Assembly: GCF_000485595.1 (NCBI RefSeq)
Contig: NW_014577065.1
Span: forward strand, 667,559 to 690,683
Direction: 5' to 3'
DNA from: Priapulus caudatus
Taxonomy: Eukaryota > Priapulida > Priapulimorpha > Priapulimorphida > Priapulidae
Length of the DNA stretch: 23,125 nt
Positions within the stretch are counted from its first letter, which is position 1, and each line of letters starts with the position of its first letter. A program made the translations under genes and the position numbers. Positions 1 to 8,740 of the stretch are shown here, piece by piece. The notes beneath the pieces are model-generated. The model worked only from the letters and a program-made list of their open reading frames with translations, was not told the DNA's origin and made no database searches.

Positions 1-68
1 CAACAAATACACCACACAAATACACACACACACACACACACACACACCCACACCACACACACACACAA
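1..68 (+). repeat. (CA)n microsatellite
   Basis: An interrupted CA run at the window edge, so its true length is unknown. Confidence 0.95.
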
Positions 69-450
69 AAGACGCTGCCGCGCGTTGCCGTACTCGAATT
101 AGCACACTTTTGCAAAAACGAAACTCGCAAAACAAACACCCGCAATTCATTCACGAGTCATTGACAACAATACTGTTTAATTAACATTCCTGCATGAATC
201 GACCGCAGACGCAGTTAGGGAAAACCTACACACCGCTACTCTGGGTCCGCGGTATGTCTGCGTAGAGGCCGCTGTTCCTGACACGCATCGTTGCTGTCTG
301 CTGATCAGGTTCTCGCCATACTCTAGCGGTGTAGCGTCACCGTCGCCCAGCTTCGTACTCTCTGCGCGTGTCCGCAATGCTCGCATGCTCGTAGGCGGAA
401 GCGGACAGTGAATGACTGCCAGAAAACTTTATTTACTTAGAAATACTGTA
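69..450. other. no gene seen
   Basis: Mixed-composition sequence between a CA repeat and an AT palindrome. I see no exon with splice signals, no repeat and no RNA gene. Confidence 0.5.
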
Positions 451-530
451 ATATATATATTATATATTATATATTATATATATATATAATATATAATATA
501 TTATATGTATATTATTTTATATATGTATAT
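451..530. repeat. AT-rich palindrome
   Basis: A TA/TAT run in which about 20 bp at 457-476 is the reverse complement of 483-502, centred near 480. It could extrude as a cruciform. Confidence 0.85.
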
Positions 531-582
531 GATGTAAATACGATATACGTAACAGGTATAATACGATAATAGTATTAGTATG

Positions 583-722
583 ACACTACACACACACACG
601 CACACACGACGCACGACGACACACACGCATTGCACGCACGCACGCACAGACAATCACAAACACACACACACACGCACACACACATACCAACATATACACC
701 ACGCACGCCACACACAGCACGA
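583..722 (+). repeat. interrupted CA/ACGC repeat
   Basis: CACACA and CACGCACG runs with scattered interruptions. Confidence 0.93.
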
Positions 723-972
723 CTTACTCACGTGGCACGGCTGTAAGCGAGCCCCACATGTCCCCCCGCCCGCATCTGTATACTGCGCTCGTTCTTGGTG
801 TCGTCGCTGGCACTGTGATATCCACAACTCTGGATACACTTCGCGTACGTCCAGCTCGTCTTCAGTACACAGGTCCTGCATGTCGACGCATGAACACGCA
901 CCTGCTGGTTGTCGACGCATGCGCAAGTCTCAGTACCATCAACGCAGCTGGTAGAGGTGGCACGCGTATACC

Positions 973-1640
973 TGAGAGAGAGAGAGAAAGAGGAGAGAGA
1001 GAGAGTGGGAGAGAGAGAGAGTGGGGATGCAGAGAGAGAGAGATGAGAGAGACGAATTTGAGAGAGAGAAGACGAGAGAGGAGTGGGAGGAGAAAGAGTG
1101 GGAGAGAAAGACGTGAAGGGAGACGAGAAACGAGAGGGAGAGAGAGAGAGAGTGAAGAAAGAGTGTGGGTGAGAAGAGAGAGAGAGAGGGAGGCCAGAGA
1201 GAGAAAGAGAGATGACAGAGAGACAGAGAGAAAGAGAGAGAAGAGAGAGGGAAGGCAGAGCAGAGAAGATGAGAGAACGAGCAGAGAGACAGAGATGAGA
1301 GAGCAGAGAGAGAAGAGGAGAAGAGAGAGAGAGAATATGAGAGAGAGACGAGAGAGGAGAGAGAGAGAGATGAGACCGCCCCAGAGCGATGTAGAGAGCA
1401 GCAGAGAGAGAACAGAGAAAGAGAAAGAGAGTAAGCTGGAGAGCGAGAAGAAAAAGAGAAAGACAAAGAATTGAGTGAGAAAATTGAGACACGTGACGCG
1501 AGATGGAGTGAGAGTGAGAGAGATGAGTGAGTGCGAGAGGAGTGAGTGAGTGCGAGATGAGTGGATGAGTGAGGTGATGAGTGAGAGAGCGAGTTGTAAG
1601 AGAGAGATGTCACACAGAGAGACAGAAAGGGCAGAAGAGC
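973..1640 (+). repeat. degenerate (GA)n polypurine tract, about 670 bp
   Basis: The plus strand is almost all purine from 973 to about 1475, mostly GAGA with GGA and scattered C or T. It then becomes GAGTGAGTG-rich to about 1640. Long open frames on both strands across it (Arg/Glu-rich on plus, Ser/Leu-rich on minus) are low-complexity artefacts. Confidence 0.95.
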
Positions 1641-2879
1641 AGCTCTGCTCATCCTCCTTAACCCTGTTATCAATTATACTTACGTTCGCAGTCTGTGCAC
1701 TGCGGTCCAAATTAACAGTTTCGTATGTCCGATGTGCACTTGCACCAACTTTTCACTTGCGCTTGTTCTGGCTTTCGTAGTCCGCGTGTATGCACTTGTA
1801 TGTGTACGCGATTATTATAATTGTTCTCGGAGGATGTTGTCTCGACGTTAGCGACACTGGCCTGTGATTCTGAAAGACACTGCCGAACTGAATTGCAATG
1901 ACACAAATTCCCGCTATTAGCGGCCAGCGGAGCAGTACAGGAGCGATGCAAGATGGCCAGCTTGACTTAACTTCACTTGACAAAGTGACGTTAACCAGAG
2001 TATATGTGCAGCGCACCTCTACCGCTTTTGATTTTACGGAAACGACAATTCGCGGAGCTAAAGTATATAAGACAGTGTAAGATTAAAAATGTGTAGTTTG
2101 GTCGGTGGTGGATAGCTGCGTGTGGTGTGGTGGGGCGATTCTATTGAGCGTTAGTGTTAATAATGACGACCCGGGCTACACTGTTTATCATAAGTAGCTC
2201 CCGCCAACGTTGTGTTACCAAAAAGCGTCACTAAAAACACTTTACACAGCTGCCATCAATATTTTACTGACAGTACCTCAGTGATGTACTAAAATTATTG
2301 AACCGCATGTTTGTTAAAACACCGGGTACGAATGTGCGCGAAGCGCGTTTGTTAAGAGTGAATAACTTTCGTTGCAAGCTCCTTACTTATTTCACACCTC
2401 TCTCCCTCGTATCCGGTTCCGATGCAGTCACAAGGTAGTTGAGTTGATCGGTGTTACGAGGGTAAGGGAACACACGTCCGTGCCTTGCACGGGAATGCCT
2501 AGCAATGGGGTACTTCGCTACATTATTGACCTGTGTCGCGGAGAAATTCTTTCATTAAGCTTTAGCCATCCTATGTTCAGTGTAATAGTAGTAGTTAATA
2601 ATGTGTATAGATGTTTTGTTCTTATTTATATTGTGATTGTATTATTCTATACCTATCGTACTTATGCTATTTACTTGCATAATTCTCATTACTTGGCCGA
2701 AAAATATACATCTCGGAGCGTTATAAGTGTGTTGTGTGGGTGTGTTTCTACCTTGATGTACAGTTAACCACAATTCCCAACAAAATGTTGCAATAGCTAA
2801 ATGATGCTGTTACTACACGCAGGAATTTCTGAATGTATTATTCTCAGTTAAATAATTGTTAATGGATGTGGAGTACGAC
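1641..2879. other. no gene seen; TATA-like string
   Basis: Mixed to AT-rich sequence. A plus-strand open frame at 2372-2767 encodes 131 residues with hydrophobic stretches but no known domain. AGTATATAAGAC at 2062-2073 resembles a TATA box, but nothing downstream supports a promoter. Confidence 0.4.
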
Positions 2880-3062
2880 CGCACACCACATCACACACAC
2901 ACCACACACACACACACGACACACCACACTAACACACACGCCACGCAATCGCACACGCACACGCACACGCACACGCCACACGCGACACGCACCGCCACGC
3001 ACACGCACACGCACCACGCACAGCACAACGCACACGCACACACACTTACACACACATCACAT
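2880..3062 (+). repeat. interrupted CA/ACGC repeat
   Basis: CACA, CACGCACACG and CACCACA runs, followed by a short ATATAT stretch. Confidence 0.94.
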
Positions 3063-3423
3063 ATATAATATATATTACATTTTTACTAAGTGATTTCTCG
3101 CACATTCATGCCATACGAATCTTATCTTTCCAGATATCTATCAGTTCGTTGCCTCTGTGCGTCTATGCCTTTTTTTGGACTAAAGTCGCAGTGCTTCCCG
3201 CATGCCTTATAAATCAGGGGGTGTTCGTCGACCCACGCAAAGATTCTTATCTTATCTGCTGCTTATCCGATCCAAAATGCACTTCTCAATTTCATTCTGT
3301 AACGACGTGTAATATATGAATGAACTAAATGCCATGAATAAATAAATAAATAAATAAATGAATACATTATCATACACACAAAGCCGCGTAATTAGTAATA
3401 ATATAGTACTATATGTCGAATAT
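3063..3423. other. spacer with (AAAT)n
   Basis: Unique-looking AT-rich sequence between two CA blocks. ATAAATAAATAAATAAATAA lies at about 3338-3360. No gene seen. Confidence 0.6.
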
Positions 3424-3650
3424 TCACACACATCACAACACACACACCACACGACACCACACACACACACAACACACATCACACACCACGCAGACGCACG
3501 GCACGCACGCACACGCACGCACACGCACGCACATCACACACCACAACCACGCACGCACGCACTCACGCCACGCACGCCGCACGCACGCTACGCCACGCAT
3601 CGCACATACACGCACTCAAGCACGCACTGCGCGCGCGCACGCAACACGCG
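3424..3650 (+). repeat. interrupted CA/ACGC repeat
   Basis: CACA and CACC runs, then GCACGCACGC runs, ending in GCGCGCGCACGC. Confidence 0.94.
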
Positions 3651-3700
3651 TCATAACGGTTAAGAATAACTTGATTTAACTCATAGTATAACGTGTAGAA

Positions 3701-3751
3701 AAACACACACACACACACACAAACAATACCACTCACACCACACACACACAT

Positions 3752-3796
<45 letters not shown>

Positions 3797-3874
3797 GCAC
3801 ACACACGCATGCACGCACGGCATCGCACGCACGCACACACCACACACACAGACACGCACACACACACACTACTG
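3701..3874 (+). repeat. (CA)n repeat, long pure core
   Basis: A CA repeat with its purest run at about 3752-3794 and GCACGCACG interruptions to its right. It abuts the exon candidate. Confidence 0.95.
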
Positions 3875-4078
3875 TGAATATTAGTTGGAATACGAACACG
3901 ATGTCCACGATAAAGAGATGATCCGCCTCTGACGGGTACGTCGCGAAGTTTGAAGGGCCAAACTTCGTATTGCAATGTTCAGTACATTGACCCCAGCGCC
4001 TCGGCGAGTTGTCGTAGCGGTAAAACACCGGCGTCGCCACACCCGCTCCGTCAAAGTACTTCCAGTTCACGCATTCAC
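3875..4078 (-). CDS. unrecognised exon candidate, cysteine-containing
   Basis: On the minus strand a pyrimidine tract ending CTTTTCTTTCAG at 4079-4090 is followed by an open frame reading ECVNWKYFDGAGVATPVFYR, then YDNSPRRWGQCTEHCNTKFG, then a hydrophobic end DHLFIVDIVFVFQLIFTVV. The first 30 codons strongly favour G or C in third position (GTG AAC TGG AAG TAC), as in real exons of a GC3-biased gene. The frame then runs into a GT repeat. A possible donor is GTAGTG near 3876; another, weaker, is GTCAAT after RRWG, and codon bias falls beyond that point, so the right end is uncertain. I do not recognise the family. It could be an internal exon of a membrane or secreted protein, part of an old transposon, or chance. 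Confidence 0.35.
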
Positions 4079-4109
4079 CTGAAAGAAAAGCGAGAGCCCG
4101 CGTTTTTTA

Positions 4110-4196
4110 CGGTTACTATTACGCGTTGTATTATTACTATTACGTATAATTGCTAGTACGTAATAATAGTACGTACTATTGCTATTACTACTACGC
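4110..4196. repeat. TAC/TATT-rich imperfect inverted repeat
   Basis: TACTATTACGTA near 4135 faces TACGTAATAATAGTA near 4157, and further ACTATT and TTACTAC steps follow on the right. The sequence is low in complexity and self-complementary. Confidence 0.6.
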
Positions 4197-4365
4197 CTGA
4201 AGACACGCGTCGCCATGGACAGCCGACGTTGCTAAGGCGGTCGCGTCTGTTTGGGGGTCGTGTCTACGGAATGTAGATGATCTATCTCTGCTTCATGTGG
4301 GTCCGATGAGATCCTCACTCGGATGCTACTGTTGCACTGCGTTACGTCTTGCTGTGTTAGTAATA

Positions 4366-4789
4366 TGAACTGCGAGAGAGAGATAGAGGGGAGAGGAAAC
4401 AAGGAGAGAGAGAGAGAAGTAGAGAGAGAGAAGAGAGGTAGGAAGAGAGAGAGAGGAGGAGACGAGAAGAGAGAGAGGACGAGAGAGACAGAGGAGAGAG
4501 AAGAGGAAGAGAGGGAGGGAGGGATGAGGAATAGAGAGAGGGAGAGGGGATATGAAAGAGAAAAAAAAAGAGAGAGAGGGAGTAGAGGGACTAGAGAGAG
4601 AATCAAGAGAGAGCAGAAAAAGCGAAAAGAACGTATAATAAGAGCGAACGGGCGTGATATGAGCAGAGAAGAAGAAGGAGAGAGAAGACAGACAAAGAGG
4701 AGAGAGAGAGACGATCTGAGAGCAGAGAGAGAGAGAGAGAGAAGAAGAGGAGAGGACAGACAGACAAAGAGAGAGGACAGACAGACAAA
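4366..4789 (+). repeat. degenerate (GA)n polypurine tract
   Basis: The plus strand is about 420 bp of purine-dominated GAGA, GGA and GAAAA sequence ending in GACAGACAGACAAA. It leads directly into the 16-bp minisatellite. Confidence 0.95.
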
Positions 4790-4990
4790 TGTCCTGGTGG
4801 GTAATTGTTCTGGTGGGTAATTGTCCTGGTGGGTAATGTTCCTGGTGGGTAATTGTCCTGGTGGGTAATTGTCCTGGTGGGTGATCGTCCTGGTGGGTAA
4901 TCGTCCGGGTGGGTAATTGTCCTGGTGGGTAATTGTCCGGGGGGTAATTGTCCGGTGGGTAATTGTCCAGTGGGTAGTTGTCCGGATACG
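4790..4990 (+). repeat. 16-bp minisatellite, about 12 copies
   Basis: The unit is GTCCTGGTGGGTAATT. Most copies differ by one or two bases, and the last four lose a base in the TGG step. The array abuts a polypurine tract on its left. Read on the minus strand it gives repeats such as DNYPPGQLPT, which are not evidence of a protein. Confidence 0.96.
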
Positions 4991-5392
4991 GATAGACACG
5001 TGTATTATAGATAGGTATTTTTAAAGCAATTACTGACTCTAAATACATCCAAGGAGATGAATATAATTATAGTTGTAATCATATTCCCAACGCAGGCAAA
5101 TCCTTTCCTGGTCGGATTAAATAGATTAAATATTACGTTTCTGTTTTAGAAGAATGTTGCAACAAAAAAAGTTAAATCACGTATAAATATTTATTACTCG
5201 GTGTGTAATTTGCTGTTCAGTTTTTCGGTAATATATAGCGAGTTCATTGATTAGCCAAGTATCAAAATACGCCGCACAGATCAAGATCCATGAAGCTATT
5301 CATTATTTTGATGTGGTTTTACTAGGAGCACCTGACGCCAGTATTCAACTCTGTACTTTTTGCTCTGATATCGTTTCCTACATACATACAGT
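4991..5392. other. no gene seen
   Basis: AT-rich sequence between the 16-bp minisatellite and the ACGC repeat. No exon, RNA or repeat is evident. Confidence 0.5.
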
Positions 5393-5800
5393 GACATTAC
5401 ATACATGTACGAACGCATGTACGCACTCACACACGCAAGCACGCACACACGAACGCACGCACACACGAACGCACGCACACACGTAAGTACGCATCGACGT
5501 ACGCATGGACGTTGGTACACGTACGCATAACCGCAGGTATGCACGCATGTACGCGCGCACACACGCACGTACGCGCGCATGCACGTACTCACGCATGCAC
5601 GTACGCACGTACGCACACACGCACGTACGTACACACGTACGCACGCACGTACGCACGCACATACACACGCACGTACGCGCGCACGCACGCACGCATACAC
5701 GCACGCACGCATACACGCACGCATACACGCACGTACACACGTACGTATGCACGCGCATGATCGCACGCCCACACGCAAACACAAACGGTACACGCAATCC
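5393..5800 (+). repeat. ACGC/ACGT tetranucleotide repeat, about 400 bp
   Basis: GCAC, GCACGTAC and GCGCGCAC units alternate purine and pyrimidine over long stretches, with a CpG in nearly every four bases. The His/Thr/Arg-rich plus-strand and Cys/Val/Arg-rich minus-strand open frames are low-complexity artefacts. Confidence 0.96.
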
Positions 5801-5947
5801 GTACGCGCATATTACTAACAAAGAGACGACGTTTAAAAAAAAGGACCCGTCTATTCTATCAATTTTTTTTCTAAAACTAAACTATGCATAAGCGCCATGC
5901 ACGCGGCCTTGTGTTTATTCGCTAGGCCAGCGTTTTCTTAAGCCTAG

Positions 5948-6120
5948 GACACACTGCGCGATTTTCTACGCTGGCCGCTTCCGATCGATAAATACGGTAC
6001 CGGGTCCGCGCGGTGTGTCCGGTCTCACGGCAGCGTAGTTGAATATTTCCGCCCGGTTTTTCGACCCGGCACCGTATTTATCGATCGGCGGATCGCAAGT
6101 GGCCAGCGTAGAAAATCGCA
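5948..6120. mobile_element. inverted-repeat element 1 (MITE-like)
   Basis: The left arm (5956-6005) starts GCGCGATTTTCTACGCTGGC and continues through ATCGATAAATACGGTACCGG. It is matched in reverse complement by the right arm (6064-6120), with a few bases added in the right arm. A second inverted pair lies inside: GGACACACTGCGCG at 5948-5961 against CGCGCGGTGTGTCC at 6007-6020. No coding capacity is present. Size and structure fit a non-autonomous DNA transposon; I cannot name the family or a target-site duplication. Confidence 0.75.
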
Positions 6121-6133
6121 CACGCTCTTGATA

Positions 6134-6352
6134 ATAATTATACGCTCTCCTATGACACTATTTGTCATAGGAAGATTCTTCATATGACAAATATTGGCGA
6201 GTCAACTTCGTTCCGCTTTACAGCTGAAATTCACTGCTTGCGTTCATAATAGCGCTCCTAAACTCCTATGATGCGCACAACACATGCAACAATATTTGTC
6301 ATAGGAAGAATCTTCCTATGACAAATAGTGTCATAGGAAAGCGTATAATTAT
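6134..6352. mobile_element. inverted-repeat element 2 with 62-bp arms
   Basis: Arms 6134-6195 and 6291-6352 are near-perfect reverse complements (two mismatches by eye) around a 95-bp centre. Each arm is itself built of alternating TCCTATGAC and GTCATAGGA blocks, so each arm can also fold on itself. A further GTCATAG lies at 6367-6373. It looks like a foldback or MITE insertion with no coding capacity. Confidence 0.85.
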
Positions 6353-6469
6353 GCGCATGTCGTATTTGTCATAGATGCTAGCAAAACAGGCTGGATTGTC
6401 ACATGAAACGCCACTCAGAGATATTTATTTGAGCGCTGTCGCGATCTCTTCCCTCCTATACCTACGCGC

Positions 6470-6843
6470 ACAGGCACTTGGAACGTCTCAATAAAAAAAG
6501 GTAAATAAACACGAAATGTATTTACTACCAAAGTCTTAATGTTTCTCTACTCTATTTCGCCTATAATCACCTGTAAATGCCGGTCAAATGCTCATCTGCA
6601 ACACACAAGTACACCGCACGCTAGCTGCTGCACACAGACACATAAATATATTATAGTCATGAATATATATTTATGTGTCAGTGTGCAGCAGCTAGCGTGT
6701 TGCAGATGAGCATTTGGACGGCATTTACAGCAAATTGACGCCAATAATAGGTGAAAGCGAGTAGAGAAACATTAAGACTTTGGTAGTAAATAGATTTCGT
6801 ATTTATTTAGCATTATATTTTATTGAAACGCTCCAAGTGCCTG
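6470..6843. mobile_element. long hairpin element 3, arms about 185 bp
   Basis: Sequence from ACAGGCACTTGGAACG at 6470 is repeated in reverse complement, ending CAAGTGCCTGT at 6843, with the turn near 6657 in AT-rich sequence. Matching landmarks include CTACTACCAAAG-type, GTTTCTCTACTC, CAAATGCTCATCTGCAAC and GCTAGCTGCTGCACAC strings. The left arm has about 16 extra bases between CTGCAAC and GCTAGCTG. There is almost no loop. It fits a foldback or MITE element and would extrude as a very long hairpin. Confidence 0.85.
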
Positions 6844-6849
6844 TACCTA

Positions 6850-7100
6850 CGCCCACCATCTATCCTGTCCCTTTCCTCCGCTCCTCCTACCTGCTCTTCT
6901 AGCTTCACCTCTCGTTTACCCACATTACCATTCACCAAGTTTCCTTCATCTTTCTATACCACCAACCTTCTCACCTACTTCGCCTATACCCGTTACCTAC
7001 CTTCACTGACTTCATCCCTGTCATTTTCCTTATCACCCATAACTTCCCAGTTTCTACCCCTTCATTTCACTTCTACTTTTGCCCTAGCTTTCATACCGAG
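6850..7100 (+). other. pyrimidine-rich stretch
   Basis: About 250 bp of strongly C+T-biased but non-repetitive plus-strand sequence starting right after hairpin element 3. The open frame at 6823-7170 is Ser/Leu/Pro/Thr-rich because of this bias, so I do not call it a gene. Confidence 0.6.
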
Positions 7101-7938
7101 CAGTTTCTTTTATATATTGCTTGCGCATGAATGCATGGTGCTTTTAAAGTGGCATTTTTTAACTGGATGACTCTTAATTAGAACAGTAGAGAAAGCCAGA
7201 CACCTACTTATAATTATAATAGTCTTGATATGAATGAATATGAATAATAATGAATAAGATTGACATTTTACGCAAGAAGCCCGTATTACAGTTTCATACC
7301 ACAGTATCCGATGAAACAAATAGTATCTGGCAAAATTATTTATATACATATAAGGGGCAAACGCTTCACACGTTGTCAAGTGCGGCAGTACATACACGTA
7401 CACCAACATGTGAACCACGTTTCATTTGAGGTCATAACGGCCCCAATCACCACTAAGAGAACAAATTGCCGCAATGTACGCGTATGTGTGTGTGCGCGCG
7501 TGTGTGCAATCTGTCGACATAGTCGTCTACGTCACTTCATAATTAAATACCCGTCCAATCGTTCGCTATTCACCCATTCAACTAAAGTACCCAAATACAA
7601 CAAGACGAGTCAAATTCACTGTTGTTTTTACATTTATTCAGTTCAATAAATGAAATATAACTTAGGTATATACGAATAAAATTGTAAAAGCACAACTATA
7701 TGACTATATATATTAATTCAACAGTGCGGGCGCCCCGACTTCACAAGGGTCTACGCGTGATATGTTACCCATATTGTTCAAGATATCTACCATTAACGTC
7801 GAATACCGGTACGCTGTTTTTTTGTCTCTCACAAAAGGCATCATCATGATTAATGTGCGCCGCCAGATGGCTCCGCGTGCGTATCGCTTACGCATTGCTG
7901 CATTAACCACCAACGTTGGACATTGTGTCGGATCGGAG
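7101..7938. other. no gene seen
   Basis: AT-rich sequence with a GAATGAATATGAATAAT stretch near 7231 and a short GTGTGTGCGCGCGTG run near 7485. No supported exon. Confidence 0.5.
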
Positions 7939-7976
7939 AGAAGGAGGAGGAGGAGGAGGAGGAGGAGGAGGAGGGA
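7939..7976 (+). repeat. (GGA)n microsatellite
   Basis: About twelve GGA units. Confidence 0.97.
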
Positions 7977-8194
7977 TGGGTGATGCTGCCGTGTGCGTTG
8001 TTGGTACTACATGCAGAGGAGACACGCGGCGCGCGACATCGCGGCCGCCGCAGAATCTGTTTCACTTCATGAAGCGAATTGTGATTAATTGCCGACGAGG
8101 CGAAGCACGTCACCGGGCGAACAAGCTGTTCGCGATTACGCCTGCTTCACTCTCGCCACCAACGACGAACCGCCCGCGAAACAATATGTCGCAC

Positions 8195-8274
8195 AGACAC
8201 ACACACGCGCGCGCACGTACGAACAAACAAACAAACAAGCACGCACGCACGCACGCACGCGCGCACACATCATC
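8195..8274 (+). repeat. CA, (AAAC)n and ACGC microsatellites
   Basis: ACACACGCGCGC, then four ACAA units, then CACGCACG units to GCGCGCAC. Confidence 0.93.
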
Positions 8275-8317
8275 CGCGTAATATGTCACGTGACACCCGA
8301 GCATAAGAAACGCTTAC

Positions 8318-8382
8318 GGGAGGGAGAAAGAGTGGCGGAGAGAGCCAGAGAGGGGGAGAGAGAGAGAGAGAGAGAGCGCGAG
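8318..8382 (+). repeat. short (GA)n tract
   Basis: GGGAGGGAGAAAGAG leads into a pure GA run and then GCGCGAGATGA. Confidence 0.9.
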
Positions 8383-8668
8383 ATGACGGGTGGCAGGCCC
8401 GCCGTGGTAGAAGGCCCACACAGTCGCCACAGACCACCGCCCAAGAACAGCGCGTGTATATGATACCAGCATCGTACGGACGTAACTGACACAAATTGAA
8501 TCGACATTGAATCACTTTTTAATGAAGACAAAGGTGACGGCGCGAAGTTGCCGTCGCCAGTGTGCGCTAAACCGTCTCAAGAATGTTAAGCGCAAGCACG
8601 TGCCCCTGCCTGCACGTCGCTTTAAGACTAATAACGCCACGACACAGCGGGGTGGCGGCGGCAACGGA

Positions 8669-8670
8669 GC

Positions 8671-8712
<42 letters not shown>

Positions 8713-8736
8713 GGGAGAGGCGAGAGGCGGAGAGGA
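8669..8736 (+). repeat. short (GA)n tract
   Basis: A GA run with some A and G expansions, ending GGAGAGGAGC. Confidence 0.9.
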
Positions 8737-8740
8737 GCGC

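Noticed and set aside
862-1710. Overlapping 238-282-codon frames rich in Arg/Glu or Ser/Leu
   Set aside because: They are translations of a GA-type tract, which lacks stop codons in most frames.
3905-4050. Possible tRNA-like fold
   Set aside because: A hairpin is present, but no cloverleaf with a GTTCRAN T-arm could be drawn.
4232-5048. 240-255-codon minus-strand frames with DNYPPGQLPT repeats
   Set aside because: They arise from the 16-bp minisatellite joined to a polypyrimidine strand; no splice or start context supports them.
5296-5891. Cys/Val/Arg-rich and His/Thr/Arg-rich frames
   Set aside because: They are translations of the ACGC/ACGT repeat.
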